A stretch of 64,000 bases of DNA from Limanda limanda. Lineage: Eukaryota; Chordata; Actinopteri; Pleuronectiformes; Pleuronectidae. A program made the translations under genes and the position numbers. The DNA lies in the NCBI RefSeq assembly GCF_963576545.1, contig NW_026870457.1:161239-225238 (forward strand). The letters run 5' to 3'. Shown in pieces: positions 1-11,700 of the stretch (positions are counted from its first letter, which is position 1; each line of letters begins with the position of its first letter). The notes beneath the pieces are model-generated. The model had not been told where the DNA came from and made no database searches. It saw nothing but the letters and a program-made list of their open reading frames with translations.

Positions 1-150
1 CCCCCACTAAATGGGGTTGCGCGCATCGATCGGTACCATCCTTGAGCTTCTCCGACTTTCGGAAGGGTTAGGGTTAGGGTTAGGGATGAAAGCACATAGG
101 AGAAAGAGATATTCTTGAATAACTTTTTTTGTGAAGGTCGGAGAGACTTG
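1..150 (+). repeat. Partial module A at left window edge
   Basis: The window opens at position 14 of a module A, so 13 bases are missing on the left. The module is otherwise complete and forms an A-A junction with the copy at 151. The array therefore continues to the left of the window. Confidence 0.95.
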
Positions 151-160
151 CAAGTAGGCT

Positions 161-182
161 CTACCCCCACTAAATGGGGTAG
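161..182 (+). other. Inverted repeat CTACCCC/GGGGTAG in module A
   Basis: A perfect 7-bp stem with an 8-base loop (CACTAAAT) in copies carrying GGGGTAG. In copies with GGGGTTG the stem shrinks to 5 bp (ACCCC/GGGGT). It is repeated in every module A. It lies about 45 bp from the G-rich tract and adds another G-run/C-run pair. No function is claimed. Confidence 0.7.
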
Positions 183-213
183 CGCGCATCGATCGGTACC
201 ATCCTTGAGCTTC

Positions 214-226
214 TCCGACTTTCGGA
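214..226 (+). other. Small inverted repeat TCCGA-CTT-TCGGA in module A
   Basis: A 5-bp perfect stem with a 3-base loop immediately upstream of the telomeric tract in every module A. The corresponding place in module B (380-396) also holds a 5-bp stem, GACCT/AGGTC, although the bases differ. A short inverted repeat is therefore present at this site in both modules. It may be coincidental at this length. Confidence 0.5.
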
Positions 227-227
227 A

Positions 228-248
228 GGGTTAGGGTTAGGGTTAGGG
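228..248 (+). repeat. Telomere-type tract GGG(TTAGGG)3, one of about 249
   Basis: Representative of the interstitial telomeric tract in every module A, at module positions 78-98. It has four G3 runs separated by TTA, the minimal arrangement for an intramolecular telomeric G-quadruplex. The G-rich strand is always the + strand. I find 247 of 249 tracts with three repeat units and two with two; none has four. If the array is subtelomeric, the G-rich orientation would place the chromosome end to the right. That is inference from the usual polarity of telomeres. Confidence 0.95.
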
Positions 249-268
249 ATGAAAGCACATAGGAGAAA

Positions 269-313
269 GAGATATTCTTGAATAACTTTTTTTGTGAAGG
301 TCGGAGAGACTTG
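269..313 (+). repeat. 45-bp tail shared by modules A and B
   Basis: This segment, from GAGATATTC to GAGACTTG with an internal T7 run, is identical in the reference A and B (also at 424-468). It directly precedes the point where an A is followed either by another A (CAAGTAGG) or by a B (GAAAGTGG). Such a block of perfect identity could serve as the homologous switch point between module types. Its role is inferred. Confidence 0.85.
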
Positions 314-468
314 GAAAGTGGTTGCATCTGGACTAATTTGGGTCCTGCGGATCGATTGGTACCATCCCCGAGCTTGTACGACCTTCGGAAGAGGTCGACC
401 GACGAAATTCCCCCAAATCTGAGGAGATATTCTTGAATAACTTTTTTTGTGAAGGTCGGAGAGACTTG
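314..468 (+). repeat. Module B, representative full copy (155 bp)
   Basis: Reference copy of module B, beginning GAAAGTGGTT. Positions 1-80 align with module A without gaps at 56/80 identities; positions 41-80 alone give 33/40. Positions 81-110 (GTCGACCGACG, then a C5 run) have no counterpart in A, where the telomeric tract sits. The last 45 bp are identical to A. B has no TTAGGG. It is always flanked by A on both sides. Recurrent variants mark its place in a block: CTGCGG or CTGCAG near position 36, and CATCCCCG, CATCTCCG or CATCCTTG near position 52. It is clearly a diverged sister of A, so the AB pair is an ancient dimer. Confidence 0.96.
380..400 (+). other. Inverted repeat and GGTCGACC palindrome in module B
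   Basis: GACCT, a 7-base loop and AGGTC form a short stem at 380-396. The overlapping 8-bp palindrome GGTCGACC occupies 393-400. Copies with a G-to-C change (GGTCCACC) at 25,323, 29,815, and near 36,060, 38,465 and 46,463 break the palindrome and act as a lineage marker for one subfamily. Confidence 0.5.
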
Positions 469-2783
469 CAAGTAGGCTCTACCCCCACTAAATGGGGTTG
501 CGCGCATCGATCGGTACCATCCTTGAGCTTCTCCGACTTTCGGAAGGGTTAGGGTTAGGGTTAGGGATGAAAGCACATAGGAGAAAGAGATATTCTTGAA
601 TAACGTTTTTTGTGAAGGTCGGAGAGACTTGGAAAGTGGTTGCATCTGGACTAATTTGGGTCCTGCAGATCGATTGGTACCATCCCCGAGCTTGTACGAC
701 CTTCGGAAGAGGTCGACCGACGAAATTCCCCCAAATCTGAGGAGATATTCTTGAATAACTTTTTTTGTGAAGGTCGGAGAGACTTGCAAGTAGGCTCTAC
801 CCCCACTAAATGGGGTTGCGCGCATCGATCGGTACCATCCTTGAGCTTCTCCGACTTTCGGAAGGGTTAGGGTTAGGGTTAGGGATGAAAGCACATAGGA
901 GAAAGAGATATTCTTGAATAACTTTTTTTGTGAAGGTCGGAGAGACTTGCAAGTAGGCTTTACCCCCACTAAATGGGGTAGCGCGCATCGATCGGTACCA
1001 TCCTTGAGCTTCTCCGACTTTCGGAAGGGTTAGGGTTAGGGTTAGGGATGAAAGCACATAGGAGAAAGAGATATTCTTGAATAACTTTTTTTGTGAAGGT
1101 CGGAGAGACTTGGAAAGTGGTTGCATCTGGACTAATTTGGGTCCTGCGGATCGATTGGTACCATCCCCGAGCTTGTACGACCTTCGGAAGAGGTCGACCG
1201 ACGAAATTCCCCCAAATCTGAGGAGATATTCTTGAATAACTTTTTTTGTGAAGGTCGGAGAGACTTGCAAGTAGGCTCTACCCCCACTAAATGGGGTTGC
1301 GCGCATCGATCGGTACCATCCTTGAGCTTCTCCGACTTTCGGAAGGGTTAGGGTTAGGGTTAGGGATGAAAGCACATAGGAGAAAGAGATATTCTTGAAT
1401 AACTTTTTTTGTGAAGGTCGGAGAGACTTGGAAAGTGGTTGCATCTGGACTAATTTGGGTCCTGCGGATCGATTGGTACCATCTCCGAGCTTGTACGACC
1501 TTCGGAAGAGGTCGACCGACGAAATTCCCCCAAATCTGAGGAGATATTCTTGAATAACTTTTTTTGTGAAGGTCGGAGAGACTTGCAAGTAGGCTCTACC
1601 CCCACTAAATGGGGTAGCGCGCATCGATCGGTACCATCCTTGAGCTTCTCCGACTTTCGGAAGGGTTAGGGTTAGGGTTAGGGATGAAAGCACATAGGAG
1701 AAAGAGATATTCTTGAATAACTTTTTTTGTGAAGGTCGGAGAGACTTGGAAAGTGGTTGCATCTGGACTAATTTGGGTCCTGCAGATCGATTGGTACCAT
1801 CCCCGAGCTTGTACGACCTTCGGAAGAGGTCGACCGACGAAATTCCCCCAAATCTGAGGAGATATTCTTGAATAACTTTTTTTGTGAAGGTCGGAGAGAC
1901 TTGCAAGTAGGCTCTACCCCCACTAAATGGGGTAGCGCGCATCGATCGGTACCATCCTTGAGCTTCTCCGACTTTCGGAAGGGTTAGGGTTAGGGTTAGG
2001 GATGAAAGCACATAGGAGAAAGAGATATTCTTGAATAACTTTTTTTGTGAAGGTCGGAGAGACTTGCAAGTAGGCTCTACCCCCACTAAATGGGGTAGCG
2101 CGCATCGATCGGTACCATCCTTGAGCTTCTCCGACTTTCGGAAGGGTTAGGGTTAGGGTTAGGGATGAAAGCACATAGGAGAAAGAGATATTCTTGAATA
2201 ACTTTTTTTGTGAAGGTCGGAGAGACTTGGAAAGTGGTTGCATCTGGACTAATTTGGGTCCTGCAGATCGATTGGTACCATCCCCGAGCTTGTACGACCT
2301 TCGGAAGAGGTCGACCGACGAAATTCCCCCAAATCTGAGGAGATATTCTTGAATAACTTTTTTTGTGAAGGTCGGAGAGACTTGCAAGTAGGCTCTACCC
2401 CCACTAAATGGGGTTGCGCGCATCGATCGGTACCATCCTTGAGCTTCTCCGACTTTCGGAAGGGTTAGGGTTAGGGTTAGGGATGAAAGCACATAGGAGA
2501 AAGAGATATTCTTGAATAACTTTTTTTGTGAAGGTCGGAGAGACTTGGAAAGTGGTTGCATCTGGACTAATTTGGGTCCTGCGGATCGATTGGTACAATC
2601 CCCGAGCTTGTACGACCTTCGGAAGAGGTCGACCGACGAAATTCCCCCAAATCTGAGGAGATATTCTTGAATAACTTTTTTTGTGAAGGTTGGAGAGACT
2701 TGCAAGTAGGCTCTACCCCCACTAAATGGGGTAGCGCGCATCGATCGGTACCATCCTTGAGCTTCTCCGACTTTCGGAAGGGT

Positions 2784-2784
2784 A
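2784..2784 (+). repeat. TAAGGG telomeric variant, marker of one lineage
   Basis: The first telomeric unit reads TAAGGG at 2,784, 8,540, 45,181 and 48,858. All four G-runs are kept. The four copies occupy the same place in duplicated 7-module blocks, so the variant arose once and was copied. Confidence 0.88.
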
Positions 2785-5700
2785 AGGGTTAGGGTTAGGG
2801 ATGAAAGCACATAGGAGAAAGAGATATTCTTGAATAACTTTTTTTGTGAAGGTCGGAGAGACTTGGAAAGTGGTTGCATCTGGACTAATTTGGGTCCTGC
2901 AGATCGATTGGTACCATCCCCGAGCTTGTACGACCTTCGGAAGAGGTCGACCGACGAAATTCCCCCAAATCTGAGGAGATATTCTTGAATAACTTTTTTT
3001 GTGAAGGTCGGAGAGACTTGCAAGTAGGCTCTACCCCCACTAAATGGGGTAGCGCGCATCGATCGGTACCATCCTTGAGCTTCTCCGACTTTCGGAAGGG
3101 TTAGGGTTAGGGTTAGGGATGAAAGCACATAGGAGAAAGAGATATTCTTGAATAACTTTTTTTGTGAAGGTCGGAGAGACTTGCAAGTAGGCTCTACCCC
3201 CACTAAATGGGGTAGCGCGCATCGATCGGTACCATCCTTGAGCTTCTCCGACTTTCGGAAGGGTTAGGGTTAGGGTTAGGGATGAAAGCACATAGGAGAA
3301 AGAGATATTCTTGAATAACTTTTTTTGTGAAGGTCGGAGAGACTTGGAAAGTGGTTGCATCTGGACTAATTTGGGTCCTGCGGATCGATTGGTACCATCC
3401 CCGAGCTTGTACGACCTTCGGAAGAGGTCGACCGACGAAATTCCCCCAAATCTGAGGAGATATTCTTGAATAACTTTTTTTGTGAAGGTCGGAGAGACTT
3501 GCAAGTAGGCTCTACCCCCACTAAATGGGGTAGCGCGCATCGATCGGTACCATCCTTGAGCTTCTCCGACTTTCGGAAGGGTTAGGGTTAGGGTTAGGGA
3601 TGAAAGCACATGGGAGAAAGAGATATTCTTGAATAACTTTTTTTGTGAAGGTCGGAGAGACTTGCAAGTAGGCTCTACCCCCACTAAATGGGGTAGCGCG
3701 CATCGATCGGTACCATCCTTGAGCTTCTCCGACTTTCGGAAGGGTTAGGGTTAGGGTTAGGGATGAAAGCACATAGGAGAAAGAGATATTCTTGAATAAC
3801 GTTTTTTGTGAAGGTCGGAGAGACTTGGAAAGTGGTTGCATCTGGACTAATTTGGGTCCTGCGGATCGATTGGTACCATCCCCGAGCTTGTACGACCTTC
3901 GGAAGAGGTCGACCGACGAAATTCCCCCAAATCTGAGGAGATATTCTTGAATAACTTTTTTTGTGAAGGTCGGAGAGACTTGCAAGTAGGCTCTACCCCC
4001 ACTAAATGGGGTAGCGCGCATCGATCGGTACCATCCTTGAGCTTCTCCGACTTTCGGAAGGGTTAGGGTTAGGGTTAGGGATGAAAGCACATGGGAGAAA
4101 GAGATATTCTTGAATAACTTTTTTTGTGAAGGTCGGAGAGACTTGCAAGTAGGCTCTACCCCCACTAAATGGGGTAGCGCGCATCGATCGGTACCATCCT
4201 TGAGCTTCTCCGACTTTCGGAAGGGTTAGGGTTAGGGTTAGGGATGAAAGCACATAGGAGAAAGAGATATTCTTGAATAACGTTTTTTGTGAAGGTCGGA
4301 GAGACTTGGAAAGTGGTTGCATCTGGACTAATTTGGGTCCTGCGGATCGATTGGTACCATCCCCGAGCTTGTACGACCTTCGGAAGAGGTCGACCGACGA
4401 AATTCCCCCAAATCTGAGGAGATATTCTTGAATAACTTTTTTTGTGAAGGTCGGAGAGACTTGCAAGTAGGCTCTACCCCCACTAAATGGGGTTGCGCGC
4501 ATCGATCGGTACCATCCTTGAGCTTCTCCGACTTTCGGAAGGGTTAGGGTTAGGGTTAGGGATGAAAGCACATAGGAGAAAGAGATATTCTTGAATAACG
4601 TTTTTTGTGAAGGTCGGAGAGACTTGGAAAGTGGTTGCATCTGGACTAATTTGGGTCCTGCGGATCGATTGGTACCATCCCCGAGCTTGTACGACCTTCG
4701 GAAGAGGTCGACCGACGAAATTCCCCCAAATCTGAGGAGATATTCTTGAATAACTTTTTTTGTGAAGGTCGGAGAGACTTGCAAGTAGGCTCTACCCCCA
4801 CTAAATGGGGTTGCGCGCATCGATCGGTACCATCCTTGAGCTTCTCCGACTTTCGGAAGGGTTAGGGTTAGGGTTAGGGATGAAAGCACATAGGAGAAAG
4901 AGATATTCTTGAATAACTTTTTTTGTGAAGGTCGGAGAGACTTGCAAGTAGGCTCTACCCCCACTAAATGGGGTAGCGCGCATCGATCGGTACCATCCTT
5001 GAGCTTCTCCGACTTTCGGAAGGGTTAGGGTTAGGGTTAGGGATGAAAGCACATAGGAGAAAGAGATATTCTTGAATAACTTTTTTTGTGAAGGTCGGAG
5101 AGACTTGGAAAGTGGTTGCATCTGGACTAATTTGGGTCCTGCGGATCGATTGGTACCATCCCCGAGCTTGTACGACCTTCGGAAGAGGTCGACCGACGAA
5201 ATTCCCCCAAATCTGAGGAGATATTCTTGAATAACTTTTTTTGTGAAGGTCGGAGAGACTTGCAAGTAGGCTCTACCCCCACTAAATGGGGTAGCGCGCA
5301 TCGATCGGTACCATCCTTGAGCTTCTCCGACTTTCGGAAGGGTTAGGGTTAGGGTTAGGGATGAAAGCACATGGGAGAAAGAGATATTCTTGAATAACTT
5401 TTTTTGTGAAGGTCGGAGAGACTTGCAAGTAGGCTCTACCCCCACTAAATGGGGTAGCGCACATCGATCGATACCATCCTTGAGCTTCTCCGACTTTCGG
5501 AAGGGTTAGGGTTAGGGTTAGGGATGAAAGCACATAGGAGAAAGAGATATTCTTGAATAACGTTTTTTGTGAAGGTCGGAGAGACTTGGAAAGTGGTTGC
5601 ATCTGGACTAATTTGGGTCCTGCGGATCGATTGGTACCATCCCCGAGCTTGTACGACCTTCGGAAGAGGTCGACCGACGAAATTCCCCCAAATCTGAGGA

Positions 5701-8700
5701 GATATTCTTGAATAACTTTTTTTGTGAAGGTCGGAGAGACTTGCAAGTAGGCTCTACCCCCACTAAATGGGGTTGCGCGCATCGATCGGTACCATCCTTG
5801 AGCTTCTCCGACTTTCGGAAGGGTTAGGGTTAGGGTTAGGGATGAAAGCACATAGGAGAAAGAGATATTCTTGAATAACTTTTTTTGTGAAGGTCGGAGA
5901 GACTTGCAAGTAGGCTCTACCCCCACTAAATGGGGTAGCGCGCATCGATCGGTACCATCCTTGAGCTTCTCCGACTTTCGGAAGGGTTAGGGTTAGGGTT
6001 AGGGATGAAAGCACATAGGAGAAAGAGATATTCTTGAATAACTTTTTTTGTGAAGGTCGGAGAGACTTGGAAAGTGGTTGCATCTGGACTAATTTGGGTC
6101 CTGCGGATCGATTGGTACCATCCCCGAGCTTGTACGACCTTTGGAAGAGGTCGACCGACGAAATTCCCCCAAATCTGAGGAGATATTCTTGAATAACTTT
6201 TTTTGTGAAGGTCGGAGAGACTTGCAAGTAGGCTCTACCCCCACTAAATGGGGTTGCGCGCATCGATCGGTACCATCCTTGAGCTTCTCCGACTTTCGGA
6301 AGGGTTAGGGTTAGGGTTAGGGATGAAAGCACATAGGAGAAAGAGATATTCTTGAATAACGTTTTTTGTGAAGGTCGGAGAGACTTGGAAAGTGGTTGCA
6401 TCTGGACTAATTTGGGTCCTGCAGATCGATTGGTACCATCCCCGAGCTTGTACGACCTTCGGAAGAGGTCGACCGACGAAATTCCCCCAAATCTGAGGAG
6501 ATATTCTTGAATAACTTTTTTTGTGAAGGTCGGAGAGACTTGCAAGTAGGCTCTACCCCCACTAAATGGGGTTGCGCGCATCGATCGGTACCATCCTTGA
6601 GCTTCTCCGACTTTCGGAAGGGTTAGGGTTAGGGTTAGGGATGAAAGCACATAGGAGAAAGAGATATTCTTGAATAACTTTTTTTGTGAAGGTCGGAGAG
6701 ACTTGCAAGTAGGCTCTACCCCCACTAAATGGGGTAGCGCGCATCGATCGGTACCATCCTTGAGCTTCTCCGACTTTCGGAAGGGTTAGGGTTAGGGTTA
6801 GGGATGAAAGCACATAGGAGAAAGAGATATTCTTGAATAACTTTTTTTGTGAAGGTCGGAGAGACTTGGAAAGTGGTTGCATCTGGACTAATTTGGGTCC
6901 TGCGGATCGATTGGTACCATCCCCGAGCTTGTACGACCTTCGGAAGAGGTCGACCGACGAAATTCCCCCAAATCTGAGGAGATATTCTTGAATAACTTTT
7001 TTTGTGAAGGTCGGAGAGACTTGCAAGTAGGCTCTACCCCCACTAAATGGGGTTGCGCGCATCGATCGGTACCATCCTTGAGCTTCTCCGACTTTCGGAA
7101 GGGTTAGGGTTAGGGTTAGGGATGAAAGCACATAGGAGAAAGAGATATTCTTGAATAACTTTTTTTGTGAAGGTCGGAGAGACTTGGAAAGTGGTTGCAT
7201 CTGGACTAATTTGGGTCCTGCGGATCGATTGGTACCATCTCCGAGCTTGTACGACCTTCGGAAGAGGTCGACCGACGAAATTCCCCCAAATCTGAGGAGA
7301 TATTCTTGAATAACTTTTTTTGTGAAGGTCGGAGAGACTTGCAAGTAGGCTCTACCCCCACTAAATGGGGTAGCGCGCATCGATCGGTACCATCCTTGAG
7401 CTTCTCCGACTTTCGGAAGGGTTAGGGTTAGGGTTAGGGATGAAAGCACATAGGAGAAAGAGATATTCTTGAATAACTTTTTTTGTGAAGGTCGGAGAGA
7501 CTTGGAAAGTGGTTGCATCTGGACTAATTTGGGTCCTGCAGATCGATTGGTACCATCCCCGAGCTTGTACGACCTTCGGAAGAGGTCGACCGACGAAATT
7601 CCCCCAAATCTGAGGAGATATTCTTGAATAACTTTTTTTGTGAAGGTCGGAGAGACTTGCAAGTAGGCTCTACCCCCACTAAATGGGGTAGCGCGCATCG
7701 ATCGGTACCATCCTTGAGCTTCTCCGACTTTCGGAAGGGTTAGGGTTAGGGTTAGGGATGAAAGCACATAGGAGAAAGAGATATTCTTGAATAACTTTTT
7801 TTGTGAAGGTCGGAGAGACTTGCAAGTAGGCTCTACCCCCACTAAATGGGGTAGCGCGCATCGATCGGTACCATCCTTGAGCTTCTCCGACTTTCGGAAG
7901 GGTTAGGGTTAGGGTTAGGGATGAAAGCACATAGGAGAAAGAGATATTCTTGAATAACTTTTTTTGTGAAGGTCGGAGAGACTTGGAAAGTGGTTGCATC
8001 TGGACTAATTTGGGTCCTGCAGATCGATTGGTACCATCCCCGAGCTTGTACGACCTTCGGAAGAGGTCGACCGACGAAATTCCCCCAAATCTGAGGAGAT
8101 ATTCTTGAATAACTTTTTTTGTGAAGGTCGGAGAGACTTGCAAGTAGGCTCTACCCCCACTAAATGGGGTTGCGCGCATCGATCGGTACCATCCTTGAGC
8201 TTCTCCGACTTTCGGAAGGGTTAGGGTTAGGGTTAGGGATGAAAGCACATAGGAGAAAGAGATATTCTTGAATAACTTTTTTTGTGAAGGTCGGAGAGAC
8301 TTGGAAAGTGGTTGCATCTGGACTAATTTGGGTCCTGCGGATCGATTGGTACAATCCCCGAGCTTGTACGACCTTCGGAAGAGGTCGACCGACGAAATTC
8401 CCCCAAATCTGAGGAGATATTCTTGAATAACTTTTTTTGTGAAGGTTGGAGAGACTTGCAAGTAGGCTCTACCCCCACTAAATGGGGTAGCGCGCATCGA
8501 TCGGTACCATCCTTGAGCTTCTCCAACTTTCGGAAGGGTAAGGGTTAGGGTTAGGGATGAAAGCACATAGGAGAAAGAGATATTCTTGAATAACTTTTTT
8601 TGTGAAGGTCGGAGAGACTTGGAAAGTGGTTGCATCTGGACTAATTTGGGTCCTGCAGATCGATTGGTACCATCCCCGAGCTTGTACGACCTTCGGAAGA

Positions 8701-11700
8701 GGTCGACCGACGAAATTCCCCCAAATCTGAGGAGATATTCTTGAATAACTTTTTTTGTGAAGGTCGGAGAGACTTGCAAGTAGGCTCTACCCCCACTAAA
8801 TGGGGTAGCGCGCATCGATCGGTACCATCCTTGAGCTTCTCCGACTTTCGGAAGGGTTAGGGTTAGGGTTAGGGATGAAAGCACATAGGAGAAAGAGATA
8901 TTCTTGAATAACTTTTTTTGTGAAGGTCGGAGAGACTTGCAAGTAGGCTCTACCCCCACTAAATGGGGTAGCGCGCATCGATCGGTACCATCCTTGAGCT
9001 TCTCCGACTTTCGTAAGGGTTAGGGTTAGGGTTAGGGATGAAAGCACATAGGAGAAAGAGATATTCTTGAATAACTTTTTTTGTGAAGGTCGGAGAGACT
9101 TGGAAAGTGGTTGCATCTGGACTAATTTGGGTCCTGCGGATCGATTGGTACCATCCCCGAGCTTGTACGACCTTCGGAAGAGGTCGACCGACGAAATTCC
9201 CCCAAATCTGAGGAGATATTCTTGAATAACTTTTTTTGTGAAGGTCGGAGAGACTTGCAAGTAGGCTCTACCCCCACTAAATGGGGTAGCGCGCATCGAT
9301 CGGTACCATCCTTGAGCTTCTCCGACTTTCGGAAGGGTTAGGGTTAGGGTTAGGGATGAAAGCACATGGGAGAAAGAGATATTCTTGAATAACTTTTTTT
9401 GTGAAGGTCGGAGAGACTTGCAAGTAGGCTCTACCCCCACTAAATGGGGTAGCGCGCATCGATCGGTACCATCCTTGAGCTTCTCCGACTTTCGGAAGGG
9501 TTAGGGTTAGGGTTAGGGATGAAAGCACATAGGAGAAAGAGATATTCTTGAATAACGTTTTTTGTGAAGGTCGGAGAGACTTGGAAAGTGGTTGCATCTG
9601 GACTAATTTGGGTCCTGCGGATCGATTGGTACCATCCCCGAGCTTGTACGACCTTCGGAAGAGGTCGACCGACGAAATTCCCCCAAATCTGAGGAGATAT
9701 TCTTGAATAACTTTTTTTGTGAAGGTCGGAGAGACTTGCAAGTAGGCTCTACCCCCACTAAATGGGGTAGCGCGCATCGATCGGTACCATCCTTGAGCTT
9801 CTCCGACTTTCGGAAGGGTTAGGGTTAGGGTTAGGGATGAAAGCACATGGGAGAAAGAGATATTCTTGAATAACTTTTTTTGTGAAGGTCGGAGAGACTT
9901 GCAAGTAGGCTCTACCCCCACTAAATGGGGTAGCGCGCATCGATCGGTACCATCCTTGAGCTTCTCCGACTTTCGGAAGGGTTAGGGTTAGGGTTAGGGA
10001 TGAAAGCACATAGGAGAAAGAGATATTCTTGAATAACGTTTTTTGTGAAGGTCGGAGAGACTTGGAAAGTGGTTGCATCTGGACTAATTTGGGTCCTGCG
10101 GATCGATTGGTACCATCCCCGAGCTTGTACGACCTTCGGAAGAGGTCGACCGACGAAATTCCCCCAAATCTGAGGAGATATTCTTGAATAACTTTTTTTG
10201 TGAAGGTCGGAGAGACTTGCAAGTAGGCTCTACCCCCACTAAATGGGGTTGCGCGCATCGATCGGTACCATCCTTGAGCTTCTCCGACTTTCGGAAGGGT
10301 TAGGGTTAGGGTTAGGGATGAAAGCACATAGGAGAAAGAGATATTCTTGAATAACTTTTTTTGTGAAGGTCGGAGAGACTTGCAAGTAGGCTCTACCCCC
10401 ACTAAATGGGGTAGCGCGCATCGATCGGTACCATCCTTGAGCTTCTCCGACTTTCGGAAGGGTTAGGGTTAGGGTTAGGGATGAAAGCACATAGGAGAAA
10501 GAGATATTCTTGAATAACTTTTTTTGTGAAGGTCGGAGAGACTTGGAAAGTGGTTGCATCTGGACTAATTTGGGTCCTGCAGATCGATTGGTACCATCCC
10601 CGAGCTTGTACGACCTTCGGAAGAGGTCGACCGACGAAATTCCCCCAAATCTGAGGAGATATTCTTGAATAACTTTTTTTGTGAAGGTCGGAGAGACTTG
10701 CAAGTAGGCTCTACCCCCACTAAATGGGGTTGCGCGCATCGATCGGTACCATCCTTGAGCTTCTCCGACTTTCGGAAGGGTTAGGGTTAGGGTTAGGGAT
10801 GAAAGCACATAGGAGAAAGAGATATTCTTGAATAACGTTTTTTGTGAAGGTCGGAGAGACTTGGAAAGTGGTTGCATCTGGACTAATTTGGGTCCTGCGG
10901 ATCGATTGGTACCATCCCCGAGCTTGTACGACCTTCGGAAGAGGTCGACCGACGAAATACCCCCAAATCTGAGGAGATATTCTTGAATAACTTTTTTTGT
11001 GAAGGTCGGAGAGACTTGCAAGTAGGCTCTACCCCCACTAAATGGGGTTGCGCGCATCGATCGGTACCATCCTTGAGCTTCTCCGACTTTCGGAAGGGTT
11101 AGGGTTAGGGTTAGGGATGAAAGCACATAGGAGAAAGAGATATTCTTGAATAACTTTTTTTGTGAAGGTCGGAGAGACTTGCAAGTAGGCTCTACCCCCA
11201 CTAAATGGGGTAGCGCGCATCGATCGGTACCATCCTTGAGCTTCTCCGACTTTCGGAAGGGTTAGGGTTAGGGTTAGGGATGAAAGCACATAGGAGAAAG
11301 AGATATTCTTGAATAACTTTTTTTGTGAAGGTCGGAGAGACTTGGAAAGTGGTTGCATCTGGACTAATTTGGGTCCTGCGGATCGATTGGTACCATCCCC
11401 GAGCTTGTACGACCTTCGGAAGAGGTCGACCGACGAAATTCCCCCAAATCTGAGGAGATATTCTTGAATAACTTTTTTTGTGAAGGTCGGAGAGACTTGC
11501 AAGTAGGCTCTACCCCCACTAAATGGGGTTGCGCGCATCGATCGGTACCATCCTTGAGCTTCTCCGACTTTCGGAAGGGTTAGGGTTAGGGTTAGGGATG
11601 AAAGCACATAGGAGAAAGAGATATTCTTGAATAACTTTTTTTGTGAAGGTCGGAGAGACTTGCAAGTAGGCTCTACCCCCACTAAATGGGGTAGCGCGCA

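Larger units (their letters stand above)
151..313 (+). repeat. Module A, representative full copy (163 bp)
   Basis: Reference copy of module A, read in the phase starting CAAGTAGGCT. In order it holds a C-run/G-run inverted repeat (module positions 11-32), a GCGCGC-ATCGAT-GGTACC palindrome-rich stretch (33-50), a small TCCGA/TCGGA inverted repeat (64-76), GGG plus three TTAGGG (78-98), an A/G-rich link (99-118), and the 45-bp tail shared with module B (119-163). Position 31 is polymorphic, T (GGGGTTG) or A (GGGGTAG). The A form is the rule in the second A of an A-A pair. Exceptions I saw are the A copies near 25,077, 29,569, 35,814 and 38,219. Another recurrent variant changes the start of the T-run in the tail from AACTTT to AACGTT. 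At 163 bp the module is within the size range of one nucleosome plus linker. Confidence 0.97.
1..9738 (+). repeat. Duplication, offset 5,756 bp (1-3982 and 5757-9738)
   Basis: Block order 5,7,7,3,3 is repeated with a constant offset of 5,756. Shared rare variants confirm the pairing: TACAATCC at 2597 and 8353, GGTTGGAG at 2691 and 8447, and TAAGGG at 2784 and 8540. Some private differences exist, for example T at 960, T at 6142, CTCCAAC near 8525 and TCGTAAGG near 9014. Confidence 0.88.

Noticed and set aside
228..248. Viral telomeric repeats (some herpesviruses carry TTAGGG arrays)
   Set aside because: There is no viral gene, packaging signal or unique sequence, only a 64-kb satellite with short interspersed tracts.
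276..300. T7 run in the shared tail as a Pol III or intrinsic terminator
   Set aside because: No transcript unit or GC-rich stem directly precedes it, and it recurs in every module. A homopolymer alone is not enough evidence.
383..400. CENP-B box-like motif around TTCGGAAG
   Set aside because: The core pattern TTCGNNNNANNCGGG is not met: the final CGGG is absent in module B, and the central A and CGGG are absent in module A.
314..468. SINE or tRNA-derived element with Pol III boxes in module B
   Set aside because: GGTCGACC and nearby sequence do not fit a B box (GGTTCGANNCC). No A box at proper spacing, poly-A tail or target-site duplication is seen.
806..2086. Long open frames on the - strand (up to 426 residues), repeated through the window
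   Set aside because: They are frames through the satellite. They start at GTG inside a module, end at a module TAG, overlap one another by one module in different frames, and differ only by multiples of 106 residues. There is no unique terminus, promoter or domain. Variant copies gain stops freely, for example TAG from GGTACTATCC at 44,513, 45,948 and 48,190.
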